From NCBI RefSeq assembly GCF_014779715.1, contig NZ_JACXYU010000001.1, positions 1,116,001-1,180,000 on the forward strand: a DNA stretch of 64,000 nucleotides, given 5' to 3'. This document shows positions 1 through 8,590 of this stretch, one piece after another. Source of the DNA: Streptomyces chumphonensis (GTDB taxonomy: Bacteria > Actinomycetota > Actinomycetes > Streptomycetales > Streptomycetaceae). Within the stretch, counting starts at the first letter, position 1; the number at the start of each line of letters is the position of its first letter. The translations under genes and the position numbers were made by a program. Below the pieces are notes generated by a model, which was not told where the DNA came from, ran no database searches, and was given only the letters and a program-made list of their open reading frames with translations.

Positions 1-1
1 C

Positions 2-1702
2 GCCACGGAGAGTCACCGCGACCCGTGCTTCCGTGCCGCCTTCGACAGCGCCCGGCTGGCGATGGCCCTCGTAGACCGGGCGGGCCGGATCGTCGCCGCC
101 AACCCGGCGTTCACCCGGCTCCTGGACACCCCCGCCGGGACGCTCGACGGGCTCCCGCTGACCGAGCTGACGCACCTGGGGCTGGACCGCCGCACCCGCA
201 CCGCCTGCGCGGCCGTCCTGCGGGGCGAGCGGGCCGAGGTGCGCTGCACCCGGCGGCTCAAGCACCCCGACGGAACCCTGCTGTGGGCGGAGATCAGCCT
301 GGCCCCCGCCGGGACGCCCGGCAACGCCGCCCTGCTGTCCGTCACCGACGTGAGCGAGCACCGCGAACTGCGCGAGCGGCTGCGCCACCTGGAGATGCAC
401 GACCCGGTGACGAAGCTGCCCAACCGCGTGCTCTTCTTCGAGCGGCTGGCCGCCGCCCTGACCGAGAGCGCCACCGGCCGGATCGGCCTGTGCTACCTCG
501 ACCTGGACGGCTTCAAGGCGGTCAACGACACCCTCGGGCACCGCGCGGGCGACGAACTGCTCGACCTCGTCGCGCAGCGGCTGGTGCACTGCGCCGCCGG
601 GCCGCGCGGCGGACACCTCGTCGCCCGGCTCGGCGGTGACGAGTTCGCCCTGCTCGTGGAGAGTTCGACCGGGACGCGGCAGCTGACGGACCTCGCCGAC
701 GCCGTCCTCGCCGAGCTCCAGACGCGTCCCTTCCGGCTGGCCGGGCAGCGGCACACCGTCTCCGCCAGCATCGGTGTCGTCGAGCGCCCCACCACCGGGA
801 CGAGCGCCACCGAGCTGATGCAGGCCGCCGACACGACGCTCTACTGGGCGAAGGCCGACGGCAAGGCGCGCTGGACGCTCTTCGACCCCGAGCGCAACGC
901 CCACCGCATGACCCGGCAGGCCCTCTCCAGCACCCTGCGGCCCGCCGTGGACCGGGGGGAGTTCGCGCTGGAGTTCCAGCCCATCGTCGGTCTGGCCGAC
1001 GAGACGCTGCGCGGCGTCGAGGCACTGGTCCGCTGGCGGCACCCCCAGTTCGGGATGATCGGCCCGAAGGACTTCATCGGGCTCGCCGAGGAGAACGGCG
1101 CCATCGTGCCCCTCGGCCGGTGGGCGCTGGCCGAGTCGTGCCGCCAGGCCCGGCGCTGGCAGCTGGAGCACAGCGGCGTACCGCTGTACGTCTCGGTGAA
1201 CGTCGCCGTGCGGCAGGTCTGGGACTCCGACCTCGTCGCCGACGTCGCCGACGTCCTGCGCGAGACCGGGCTGCCACCGGGCCTGCTGCAACTGGAGCTG
1301 ACCGAGAACGAGGTGATGGGCTCGGCGGGACGCCCGCTGCGGGCCCTCCAGGCCCTGTCCGAGATGGGCGTGCGCATCGCCATCGACGACTTCGGCACCG
1401 GCTACTCGAACCTCGCCTACCTGAGCCGGCTGCCGGTGCGGGCCCTGAAGCTGGACGGCACGTTCGTGCGCGGCTTCCAGCCCGGCAGCGCGCGACGCAC
1501 CAACCGGGCCGACGAGACGATCGTGACGTCCCTGGTCGACCTCGCGCACAAACTGGGGCTGACGGTCACGGCCGAGTGCGTGGAGGGGCCGGCGCAGGCC
1601 GAGCGGCTGCGCCGGATCGGGTGCGACACCGGCCAGGGCTGGCACTACTCCAAGCCCGTCGCCGCCGACCGCATCTCCGCCCTCCTCAGCGCCGCGCGCT
1701 GA
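2..1702 (+). CDS. PAS-GGDEF-EAL cyclic-di-GMP turnover protein (5' partial)
   Basis: The frame is open from the window edge, so the true start is outside; an ATG at 62 is internal to a PAS-like domain. The order is PAS (about residues 1-120), GGDEF, then EAL. The diguanylate cyclase signature GGDEF is intact near nt 631-645. The phosphodiesterase domain keeps EALVRW (about nt 1018), the Asn in VSVNVAVRQ, Glu in ELTENE, DDFGTGYSNL (about nt 1387), Lys in LKLDGTF, Glu in AECVEG and the late Gln in GQGWHYS. Both domains therefore look catalytically competent. Such bifunctional proteins (RmdA/RmdB, CdgA and CdgB types in Streptomyces) tune c-di-GMP and so the BldD-controlled start of development. 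No transmembrane segment is visible in the part present, and any N-terminal sensor lies off the window. The call is certain at family level; which Cdg protein it is cannot be decided here. Confidence 0.93.
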   Translation, partial: ATESHRDPCFRAAFDSARLAMALVDRAGRIVAANPAFTRLLDTPAGTLDGLPLTELTHLGLDRRTRTACAAVLRGERAEVRCTRRLKHPDGTLLWAEISLAPAGTPGNAALLSVTDVSEHRELRERLRHLEMHDPVTKLPNRVLFFERLAAALTESATGRIGLCYLDLDGFKAVNDTLGHRAGDELLDLVAQRLVHCAAGPRGGHLVARLGGDEFALLVESSTGTRQLTDLADAVLAELQTRPFRLAGQRHTVSASIGVVERPTTGTSATELMQAADTTLYWAKADGKARWTLFDPERNAHRMTRQALSSTLRPAVDRGEFALEFQPIVGLADETLRGVEALVRWRHPQFGMIGPKDFIGLAEENGAIVPLGRWALAESCRQARRWQLEHSGVPLYVSVNVAVRQVWDSDLVADVADVLRETGLPPGLLQLELTENEVMGSAGRPLRALQALSEMGVRIAIDDFGTGYSNLAYLSRLPVRALKLDGTFVRGFQPGSARRTNRADETIVTSLVDLAHKLGLTVTAECVEGPAQAERLRRIGCDTGQGWHYSKPVAADRISALLSAAR

Positions 1703-1724
1703 CCGCGCGGGGCCGGGGCGGGCG

Positions 1725-2471
1725 TCAGCGGAAGAGGGCGCCCAGCCGGTCGGTGCGCACCGCCACCTCCGCCAGCCGCAGCCCCTCCCAGACGGTGACC
1801 TGGTTGGCGGTCAGCACCGGCTTGCCCAGCGCCGCCTCCAGCTCGGTGAGGTGGTCGGCGCTGTGGAGCGCGGTGTCCGGCAGCAGCACGGCCTGCGCCG
1901 CCTCGTGGTCCCCGGCGGTGGCCATCGCGAGCACCTCCGCGCGGCCCCAGGTGCCGACCTCGGCCGCTGTGATGACGCCGCTGCCCCGCAGCGAGACGAC
2001 CTCGATCCCGGCGGCCTTGAGGAACGCCCCGAAGTGCTCCGCGACGTCCGTCGGGTAGGTGGCGGCGACGGCGACCCGGCTGACGCCCAGGGCCCGCACC
2101 GCGTGCGCGAACGCGAAGGACGTGCTCGACGCGGGCAGCCCGGCCACGGCGGACAGGGCGCGCACCTGCTCGTGCGCGCCCTCCCAGCCGAAGACGAAGC
2201 TGGCGCTCGTGCACGACCACACCACGGCGTGCGCGCCCCGGCCGGCCAGGGCCGTCATGCCGTCGGCGAGGCGGGGCGCGGAGCCCATCTCGAGCAGCGC
2301 GTCCACGCGGTGCGCGTCCTCCCCGATGTCGGTGTGGACCAGCGGCAGCGAGACGTCGGCCCCCGCCTCGCGCAGGAGGGCCTCCAGCCTCGGGTAGTCG
2401 TCCTCGGCCGAGTACCCGGGGTACAGGAACCCCACGGTGTGCCGGGCCGGGTGCCGGGCGGCGTGCTGCAT
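1725..2471 (-). CDS. Maleate isomerase / arylmalonate decarboxylase-type Asp/Glu racemase superfamily protein (downstream paralogue)
   Basis: This 248-residue cytosolic protein has the two-lobed Asp/Glu racemase fold. The N-lobe catalytic Cys is in WSCTSASF (about residue 86). The C-lobe position that is a second Cys in maleate isomerases reads LLPDTALHS, so Asp replaces Cys. The family interconverts or decarboxylates small dicarboxylates through enolate intermediates, with one or two active-site Cys. The ending PVLTANQVTVWEGLR matches that of the upstream paralogue (2545-3477), from which it is separated by 73 bp on the same strand. The two probably form one transcription unit. Substrate unknown. 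It could be a decarboxylase, racemase or isomerase; the single Cys argues against a classic two-Cys racemase. Start: ATG at 2471, with AGGAG about 8 nt upstream. Confidence 0.8.
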   Translation of the reverse strand: MQHAARHPARHTVGFLYPGYSAEDDYPRLEALLREAGADVSLPLVHTDIGEDAHRVDALLEMGSAPRLADGMTALAGRGAHAVVWSCTSASFVFGWEGAHEQVRALSAVAGLPASSTSFAFAHAVRALGVSRVAVAATYPTDVAEHFGAFLKAAGIEVVSLRGSGVITAAEVGTWGRAEVLAMATAGDHEAAQAVLLPDTALHSADHLTELEAALGKPVLTANQVTVWEGLRLAEVAVRTDRLGALFR

Positions 2472-2544
2472 GAACCACTCCTGTCGCAGGTGGGGGCTGG
2501 TGCGGATGCGGACGGGGGCGAACGGCGCGGACGGGACCGCGCTC

Positions 2545-3477
2545 TCAGAGCGGCGGCTGGCCGCCCGTCAGGTCGTCGGGGAAGGCGGGCTCGACCAGCG
2601 GGTCGGCGAGCTCCGGCTCCGGGCAGGGCAGGGCCGAGCCCGCGAGGGCGACCTCGGGGGGCGCGTGGGGTGCCTCCCGCGCGTCGTCCTCGGGCGCGGC
2701 GGGTGAGGGCAGGCCGGACATCGCGGCCGGGCCGCGTCTGGCGACCGGGTCCAGCAGCGCCTGGTAGGGGCCGACCGCCTGCTTGCCGATGCTGCGCAGC
2801 GCGGACCAGACGGTCACCTGGTTGGCGGAGAGCACCGGCATCCGCAGCTCGGCCTCCAACTGCGGAATGACGTCGTAGGTGGGGAGGTTGGTGCAGCTGA
2901 TGAACAGGGCGTCCGGCTCGCCGTCCGCCGTCGCCTCCCGCGCCATGCCGGTGACGTCCCGGTAGGGGACGCGCCAGATCTCCCGCGTGAGCCCCAGGTA
3001 GCAGCGGCCGGTGACCTCGATGCCCGCCTCGCCCAGGTAGTCCTCCAGGGCGTCGGTGACGGACTTGGTGTACGGCGTGACGAGGGCGACGCGCCGGGCG
3101 TCGATCTCGCGCAGCGCCTGGAGCAGCGCGCCGGAGGTGGTCAGCGCCGGCGTCTCGCCCGCGAGGTTCATGGCCGTGCACATCGCCAGCTCCCCGGCCT
3201 GCCCGCCCACGAACGAACCCGAGGTGCAGGCGTAGGCGACGACCTCCGGCGAGACGGCCGTCAGCGCCTGGACGGCCTCGCGCAGCGTGGCGTGCTCGCT
3301 GACCAGCCGCGCGAGGTCGAGACTCACCTCCACGGGCACGAACGGGGTCCGGGTGAGGTGCAGCGAGACGTCGTCGGGGACCCAGCGCCACAGCTCGCGA
3401 TCCAGCGCGAAATCGAAAGGGGCCACGATCCCCACACCGCGCTGTGGACCGGGACCGCCGAGAAACGAGACATCCAT
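2545..3477 (-). CDS. Maleate cis-trans isomerase-like protein, Asp/Glu racemase superfamily (upstream paralogue)
   Basis: This 310-residue protein belongs to the maleate isomerase/arylmalonate decarboxylase family. It keeps both Cys positions: AYACTSGSF in the N-lobe (about residue 84) and LFISCTNLPTYDV in the C-lobe. A proline- and acid-rich tail of about 60 residues after residue 250 is not part of the fold and looks disordered; it is absent from the downstream paralogue. The gene is divergent from the D-2-hydroxyacid dehydrogenase at 3721 across a 243-bp region with a symmetric dyad. Together with that gene, the amidase and the DUF3830 gene it suggests a pathway for a small amide- or dicarboxylate-containing compound. 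The substrate cannot be read from sequence. Confidence 0.8.
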   Translation of the reverse strand: MDVSFLGGPGPQRGVGIVAPFDFALDRELWRWVPDDVSLHLTRTPFVPVEVSLDLARLVSEHATLREAVQALTAVSPEVVAYACTSGSFVGGQAGELAMCTAMNLAGETPALTTSGALLQALREIDARRVALVTPYTKSVTDALEDYLGEAGIEVTGRCYLGLTREIWRVPYRDVTGMAREATADGEPDALFISCTNLPTYDVIPQLEAELRMPVLSANQVTVWSALRSIGKQAVGPYQALLDPVARRGPAAMSGLPSPAAPEDDAREAPHAPPEVALAGSALPCPEPELADPLVEPAFPDDLTGGQPPL

Positions 3478-3587
3478 TGCGAGCCCCTCAAACAGACGCA
3501 GGGATGGCCTATGGCCGCAACAAGAGGAGAAGCAGAGAAGAAAACGCAGACCGGCGGAAAGCCGGAGACGCAGGATCAGATGCCTTC

Positions 3588-3625
3588 ATTGACGAAGGTA
3601 GTTTCCGATCCCTACCGTGGTCAAT
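3588..3625. promoter_or_regulatory. Nested symmetric dyad, candidate operator of the divergent catabolic cluster
   Basis: Two inverted-repeat pairs share one axis. ATTGAC (3588-3593) mirrors GTCAAT (3620-3625), and GGTAG (3597-3601) mirrors CTACC (3612-3616). The spacers are 3, 10 and 3 bp. It lies 111 bp upstream of the minus-strand gene start and 96 bp upstream of the plus-strand start, so it could control both. No regulator gene is in the cluster itself. The symmetry is seen directly; the operator role is inferred. Confidence 0.55.
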
Positions 3626-3720
3626 CCTTCACCCGATGCCGTACTCCGGCCGTGCCACCGAGTATCCCGCCCCTCCATCACCACTCCATCACCGCTCCGT
3701 TTCCGAGAGGTTTCCCACCC

Positions 3721-4683
3721 ATGGCAGAACCCCGCGTCCTGGTGCTCGACGACGACCCGCCGCCGGATCTCCGGCGGCTGGCGGGGCGGGCGCGGGTGCT
3801 CCGCACCGACGAGTCGGGGCTGGCCGCCGCACTGCCCGAGGCGGACGTCCTGCTGGTGTGGAACTTCCTCTCCGACGCGGTGAAACGCGCCTGGCCCGGG
3901 GACGGTCCGAGGCCGTCGTGGGTGCACACCGCGAGCGCGGGCGTGGACCGGCTGCTGCCGGAGCTGGCGGGGTCGGACACGGTGATCACCAATGCCCGGG
4001 GCGTCTTCGACCAGCCCATCGCCGAATACGTCACCGGGTGGGTCCTGGCCATGGCCAAGGATTTTGCCGGTTCATGGGAATTGCAGCGTTCCCACCGATG
4101 GCAGCATCGGGAGACCATGCGGGTCGGGGGAACGCGCGCGGTCGTGGTCGGGTCGGGGCCGATCGGAAGGGCCATCGGCCGGACGTTGCTGGCCCTCGGC
4201 GTCTCGGTGGAACTCGTCGGCCGCACGGCCAGGGAAGGGGACGCGGAATTCGGTCACGTGAACGGCTTCGAGGCTTTGGACGGCCTTCTCCCGGAAGCCG
4301 ACTGGGTGGTCTGCGCGGCCCCGCTCACCCCCGCCACCGACGGTCTCTTCGACGCGAAGGCTTTCGCCCGCATGAAGGACGGGGCGGCGTTCGTGAACAT
4401 CGGCCGGGGCGCGCACGTCGTCACCGCCGACCTCGTCGACGCCCTGGGCACCGGCCGGCTGCGCGGGGCCGCCGTGGACGTCCTGCGGGAGGAGCCCCTG
4501 GGCCCCGAGAGCCCGCTGTGGGACGTGCCGGGGCTGTGGATCTCCCCGCACATGAGCGGGGACACGCTGGGCTGGCGGCGCGACCTCGCCGAGCAGTTCT
4601 GCGACAACTTCGACCACTGGGCGGCGGGCAGGCCGCTGCTCAACATCGTCGACAAGCGGCTGGGCTACGTCCCGGCGCACTGA
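3721..4683 (+). CDS. D-2-hydroxyacid dehydrogenase (NAD-binding)
   Basis: A 320-residue member of the D-isomer-specific 2-hydroxyacid dehydrogenase family, which reduces 2-keto acids to D-2-hydroxy acids or the reverse. The Rossmann motif is VVVGSGPIGRAIGR (about residues 140-153). The catalytic set is visible: Arg in NIGRGAHV, Glu in LREEPLG and His in SPHMSGD. The start is ATG 3721, preceded by GAGAGG about 12 nt upstream. The next gene (amidase) begins 12 nt after the stop, so the two are one operon. The substrate is unknown; phosphoglycerate dehydrogenase is unlikely because there is no ACT or other C-terminal regulatory domain. Confidence 0.88.
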   Translation: MAEPRVLVLDDDPPPDLRRLAGRARVLRTDESGLAAALPEADVLLVWNFLSDAVKRAWPGDGPRPSWVHTASAGVDRLLPELAGSDTVITNARGVFDQPIAEYVTGWVLAMAKDFAGSWELQRSHRWQHRETMRVGGTRAVVVGSGPIGRAIGRTLLALGVSVELVGRTAREGDAEFGHVNGFEALDGLLPEADWVVCAAPLTPATDGLFDAKAFARMKDGAAFVNIGRGAHVVTADLVDALGTGRLRGAAVDVLREEPLGPESPLWDVPGLWISPHMSGDTLGWRRDLAEQFCDNFDHWAAGRPLLNIVDKRLGYVPAH

Positions 4684-4695
4684 CGGGAGGACGCG

Positions 4696-6120
4696 TTGAC
4701 CGATCTCACCGCCCTGACGGCGGGCCGGCTCGTCGCGGGATACGCCGCGGGTGACTTCTCGCCCGTGGAGGTCACGCGGGCGGCGCTGGAGCGCGCCGAG
4801 GGCGTGGACCCCCGGGTGAACGCCTTCGTGCGCATCGACGGGGACACCGCACTGGAACAGGCGCGCGCCTCGGCCGAGCGCTGGCGGCGCGGTGCGCCCG
4901 CCGGGCTGGTGGACGGCGTCCCGGTGACGGTCAAGGACATCCTGCTGCAACGCGGCGCGCCCACCTTCAAGGGGTCGTGGACGGTCCCGGGCGCAGGTCC
5001 CTGGGAGGAGGACGCCCCGTCCGTGGCGCGGCTGCGCGAACACGGCGCGGTGTTCCTCGGCAAGACGACCACCCCGGAGTTCGGCTGGAAGGGCGTCACC
5101 GACAGCCCCCGGCACGGCGCCACCGGCAACCCCTACGACCCGGGCCGCACGGCGGGCGGCTCCAGCGGCGGCGGCGCGGCGGCCGTCGCGCTCGGGGCCG
5201 GGCCGCTGGCCCTGGGCACCGACGGCGGCGGATCGGTGCGCATCCCGGCGGCGTTCAGCGGGATCTTCGCGCTCAAACCCACCTACGGCCGGGTGCCGCT
5301 GTACCCGGCGAGCGCCTTCGGGACGCTGGCGCACGTCGGCCCGATGACGCGGGACGCGGCGGACGCGGCGCTGCTGCTCGACGTCATCGGAGCGAGCGAC
5401 CCCCGGGACTGGTCGGCGCTCGCGCCGTTCCCCGGCAGTTTCCGGGACCAGCTCGCGGGCGGGGTGGCCGGGCTGCGGGTGGCCTACTCCCCCGATTTCG
5501 GCGGCCGGGTGGCGGTGCGTCCGCAGGTCGCCGCCGCCGTGCGGCGGGCCGTGGAGACGCTGGAGGAGCTCGGGGCCCACGTCGAGGAGGCGGACCCGGG
5601 CTTCGAGGACCCGCTCGACGCCTTCCACGTGCTGTGGTTCAGCGGGGCCGCCCGCGTCACCCAGCACCTCGGCCCGGAGCAGCGTGCCCGGCTCGACCCC
5701 GGCCTGCGGGAGGTGATCGAGGAGGGCGCCCGCCACTCGGCGCTGGACTACCTGGCGGCGGTCGACGTCCGGATGGCGCTCGGGGCCCGGCTCGGCGCGT
5801 TCCACCAGCGCTACGACCTCCTCGTGACGCCGACGATGCCGGACACGGCGTTCGAGATCGGCGTCGAGGTCCCCAAGGGCTCGCCGCACCGGCGGTGGAC
5901 GGAGTGGACGCCCTTCAGCTACCCCTTCAACCTCACCCAGCAGCCCGCCGCGAGCGTGCCGTGCGGACTGGACGGGGCGGGGCTGCCCATCGGCGTCCAG
6001 CTCGTCGGGGCCCGGCACGCCGACGCGCTGGTACTGCGCGCGGCGCACGCCCTGTACGGCACGGCGGTCCCCCGGCTGCCCGCGCCCCCGCTGCCGGCCG
6101 AGAGCGCGGCCCGTCCCTGA
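4696..6120 (+). CDS. Amidase (amidase signature family)
   Basis: This 474-residue protein hydrolyses a carboxylic amide. The Ser-cisSer-Lys triad is visible: Lys in VTVKD near residue 78, and the Gly/Ser-rich signature [14 protein letters not shown] near residues 155-168, followed by [14 protein letters not shown]. The start is TTG at 4696, chosen because GGGAGG sits 5 nt upstream and it follows the dehydrogenase stop by 12 nt. There is no signal peptide. GatA is unlikely: gatB and gatC are absent, and the neighbours are catabolic (isomerase-like, dehydrogenase, DUF3830). Substrate unknown. Confidence 0.88.
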   Translation: MTDLTALTAGRLVAGYAAGDFSPVEVTRAALERAEGVDPRVNAFVRIDGDTALEQARASAERWRRGAPAGLVDGVPVTVKDILLQRGAPTFKGSWTVPGAGPWEEDAPSVARLREHGAVFLGKTTTPEFGWKGVTDSPRHGATGNPYDPGRTAGGSSGGGAAAVALGAGPLALGTDGGGSVRIPAAFSGIFALKPTYGRVPLYPASAFGTLAHVGPMTRDAADAALLLDVIGASDPRDWSALAPFPGSFRDQLAGGVAGLRVAYSPDFGGRVAVRPQVAAAVRRAVETLEELGAHVEEADPGFEDPLDAFHVLWFSGAARVTQHLGPEQRARLDPGLREVIEEGARHSALDYLAAVDVRMALGARLGAFHQRYDLLVTPTMPDTAFEIGVEVPKGSPHRRWTEWTPFSYPFNLTQQPAASVPCGLDGAGLPIGVQLVGARHADALVLRAAHALYGTAVPRLPAPPLPAESAARP

Positions 6121-6202
6121 TCGCTCGCGGCGGCCCGGCCGCGCCCCGCCGCCCGTCCGATCCGCCCGTTCCCCGACCCGCCCGACCCGCCGAGGAGAGA
6201 CG

Positions 6203-6706
6203 ATGGCCGACCGCTTCATCGAGGTGTCGCTCGACAAGCGAGGGGTGCGCTGCACCGCCAAGCTGCTGGACGACCGCGCGCCCGTCACCTGTGCCGCGGT
6301 GTGGGATGCGCTTCCGCTCGGCGGGGACGTCTACCACGCCAAGTACGCACGCAACGAGATCTACGCGCTGGTGCCGCCCTTCGCCCCGCAGGAGCCGCCG
6401 CTGGAGAACCCGACGATCACCCCGATCCCGGGCGACCTGTGCTACTTCACGTTCACCGACGTCCAGCTCGGCACGTCGTCCTACGGCTACGAGACGGACG
6501 CCCGGCACCAGGGGCGGGCGACGGTGGTGGACCTGGCGCTGTTCTACGAGCGGAACAACCTGCTGATCAACGGCGACGCCGGCTGGGTGCCCGGCATCGT
6601 GTGGGGCGCCGTGGTGGAGGGGCTGGACCGGATGGCGGAAGCCTGCCAGGACCTGTGGCGGTCGGGCGCGATCGGCGAGACCCTCTCGTTCCGCCGGGCG
6701 TCCTGA
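6203..6706 (+). CDS. DUF3830 family protein
   Basis: This 167-residue protein fits the DUF3830 family, which has a cyclophilin-like fold by family knowledge; no reaction is established. Conserved-looking stretches are the N-terminal FIEVSLDKRGV, the central PGDLCYFTF and the later WVPGIVWGAV. AGGAGAG lies about 8 nt before the ATG. The 82-bp gap to the amidase contains no terminator, so it is probably the last gene of the plus-strand operon, closed by the hairpin at 6752-6783. DUF3830 genes are often found beside amidases and Asp/Glu racemase-type enzymes, as here, which suggests an accessory or substrate-binding step in the same pathway. Confidence 0.75.
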   Translation: MADRFIEVSLDKRGVRCTAKLLDDRAPVTCAAVWDALPLGGDVYHAKYARNEIYALVPPFAPQEPPLENPTITPIPGDLCYFTFTDVQLGTSSYGYETDARHQGRATVVDLALFYERNNLLINGDAGWVPGIVWGAVVEGLDRMAEACQDLWRSGAIGETLSFRRAS

Positions 6707-6751
6707 AAGCCACGCGGCCGGACCGCGGCTCGGACCACGCTCCGGGCAACG

Positions 6752-6783
6752 CCGAGGGCCCCCGCGTGAGCGGGGGCCCTCGG
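6752..6783. terminator. Bidirectional hairpin terminator
   Basis: A perfect 13-bp stem (6752-6764 with 6771-6783) encloses a 6-nt loop. It lies between the DUF3830 gene and the tRNA-Lys gene, which converge on it. Confidence 0.85.
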
Positions 6784-6788
6784 TCAGG

Positions 6789-6862
6789 TGCGCCGCCAGG
6801 GACTCGAACCCCGGACCCGCTGATTAAGAGTCAGCTGCTCTAACCAACTGAGCTAGCGGCGC
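6789..6862 (-). tRNA. tRNA-Lys (CTT anticodon)
   Basis: A 74-nt cloverleaf. The 7-bp acceptor stem begins GCGCCGC on the minus strand, the D-arm contains AGCTCAGTTGGTTAGAGC, the anticodon loop is CTCTTAA with anticodon CTT, and the T-loop is TTCGAGT. The discriminator is A and CCA is not encoded. It is identical in sequence to the plus-strand tRNA-Lys at 15627-15700. Confidence 0.97.
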
Positions 6863-6893
6863 GGGCGCCGGTGCGGTGACCGGCAGGAAAATC

Positions 6894-7436
6894 CTACCCG
6901 ATGTCCTGGGGTGCCCGTGACCAGGCGGCGTCCCGGTCCCGCAGCTCGGCCAGGACCCGGCGCAGGTAGGGCCGGGGCACGGCGGGGAGCAGGAGGGACA
7001 CGGCGTGCACCAGCTTGCCGAGGACGAAGGTGGTGTCCGGAGTGGCCCGCACCAGGTCCTGGACGGCCTCGGTGTCGCTCTGCTCGACGGCCTCGATGAG
7101 GACGGCCACGTGCGGGGCCGCGTCCTCGTCCGTCTCCACCCACCGCTCGCCGGGCGGGGCGGCGGCGGACGCGGCCAGCCGGCGCAGGACGCGGTCGCCC
7201 GCCTCGGGCGCGGGGTGGGCGCGGCGGACGGCGTCACCGGCGACGCGGCACAGCGCGGCGACCAGATCACGGGTGCGCTCGTCGCACTCCAGCTCCGCGA
7301 GGCCGGTGTCGAAGGCGAGCTGGTTGCCGTGCCGGAGGGCGAGCAGGAGACGTCCCGCCGCCGTGTCGGCCGTGGGGCCCGCCGCTCCCCCGGGGTCGGA
7401 TGCCGTGCACTCGTCGGCCTGCCAGGACGTCCGCAT
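6894..7436 (-). CDS. Hypothetical protein, no recognised domain
   Basis: About 180 residues, cytosolic, rich in Ala, Arg, Asp and Glu, with no membrane segment or catalytic motif that I recognise. The C-terminal half (FVLGKLVHAVSLLLP and following) is predicted mostly helical. I chose ATG 7436 because the DNA just upstream becomes AT-richer and loses coding character; an ATG at 7448 is in frame. The gene is transcribed away from ehuB and ends 32 bp from the tRNA-Lys. Its function cannot be inferred; a regulatory role for the adjacent importer is possible only by position. Confidence 0.6.
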   Translation of the reverse strand: MRTSWQADECTASDPGGAAGPTADTAAGRLLLALRHGNQLAFDTGLAELECDERTRDLVAALCRVAGDAVRRAHPAPEAGDRVLRRLAASAAAPPGERWVETDEDAAPHVAVLIEAVEQSDTEAVQDLVRATPDTTFVLGKLVHAVSLLLPAVPRPYLRRVLAELRDRDAAWSRAPQDIG

Positions 7437-7663
7437 GGGCCAAATCATGACATAGCCGCTGTTTCGCCTTCGGTACGGCGCGCGCCGACGTGCCGCGCGA
7501 CGGCCGACGCGACCCGCTCCCGGCGTCCGCGCCGTGGGGGCGCGACCCACAACACCCCCTGAGGGAAGGGCCCGTACCCCGAACGGGCCACGACAGGGTT
7601 ACCACCTGATCACGGCTGAAAGAGATGGGCATATCTTCAACGCGTCTGGGTAGCCGCGCGCCC

Positions 7664-8590
7664 ATGGCTCCACCACCGAGGAAGTTCCAGACATTGAGCG
7701 AATCCAGTGGCATCGGGAGAAGACCCATCAGCCGCCGCACGCTGCTCGGCGGAGCGGCGGCGCTGGGTCTTCTGGGTGCAGCCGGGTGCAGCAAGGCACC
7801 CGCCGAGGGGGAAGTGGAGGGTGGCGATCTCCTGGAGAGGCTCCGGGATCGCGGGAACGTCCGGATCGGCATCGCGAACGAGCCGCCGTTCGGCTACATC
7901 AACTCAGAGGGGGAGGCGGCGGGCGAGGCCCCGGCCATCGCCAAGGTGATCTTCGAGCGGCTGGGCGTGCCCCGGATCGAGCCGGTGCCCACCGAGTTCA
8001 GCGCCCTGATCCCCGGGCTCAACGCCCAGCAGTTCGACGTGGTGTCCGCGGGCATGTACATCAATCCCGTCCGGTGCGAGCAGGTGCTCTTCTCCGATCC
8101 GGACTACCTGATGCTCGACGCGTTCATCGTCCCGGCGGGCAACCCCAACAACATCCAGAGCTACCAGGACATCGCCGACCAGGGCCTGCGGCTGGCCAGC
8201 GGCGAGGCGTACGCGCAGGTCTCCTACGCCGAGGCGGCCGGGATCTCGGACATCCTCATCCTCCCCGACCAGGTCGCCGGGCTCGACGCCGTCGTCCAGG
8301 GCCGGGTGGACGCCTTCGCCGGAACGAACGTCACCGTGCAGGGAGTGGTGGAGAACAGCCCCCGGGCGGAGTCCACGGAGCCCTTCCAGCCGGTCGTCGA
8401 CGGCGAGCCCGCCTACGGCGCGGGGGGCACCGCGTTCCGGCTGTCGGAGAAGAACCTCCGCGACGCCTTCAACGAGGAACTGCACAAGCTCAAGGAGAAC
8501 GACTACGAGGAGCTGCTCGAGATCGTCAGGCCCTACGGCTTCACCAAGGCCGAGATGACTGACCTCACCGCCGAGGAGCTGTGCTCATGA
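7664..8590 (+). CDS. ehuB: Ectoine/hydroxyectoine-type ABC transporter substrate-binding lipoprotein
   Basis: This is the solute receptor of a polar-amino-acid-type importer. The N-terminus has a twin Arg before a hydrophobic stretch and a lipobox (SRRTLLGG, then LLGAAGCS), so it is a probable lipoprotein, perhaps Tat-exported. The mature part is a type II periplasmic-binding fold (NVRIGIANEPPFGYI, then FDVVSAGMYINP). The gene order B-C-D-A and the sequence style match EhuB of the ectoine uptake system; other cationic or zwitterionic substrates remain possible. Start uncertain: ATG 7625 lacks a spaced Shine-Dalgarno, ATG 7664 is taken, and TTG 7694 has GAGGAAG 9 nt upstream. The stop overlaps the ehuC start (ATGA). 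Confidence 0.82.
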   Translation: MAPPPRKFQTLSESSGIGRRPISRRTLLGGAAALGLLGAAGCSKAPAEGEVEGGDLLERLRDRGNVRIGIANEPPFGYINSEGEAAGEAPAIAKVIFERLGVPRIEPVPTEFSALIPGLNAQQFDVVSAGMYINPVRCEQVLFSDPDYLMLDAFIVPAGNPNNIQSYQDIADQGLRLASGEAYAQVSYAEAAGISDILILPDQVAGLDAVVQGRVDAFAGTNVTVQGVVENSPRAESTEPFQPVVDGEPAYGAGGTAFRLSEKNLRDAFNEELHKLKENDYEELLEIVRPYGFTKAEMTDLTAEELCS

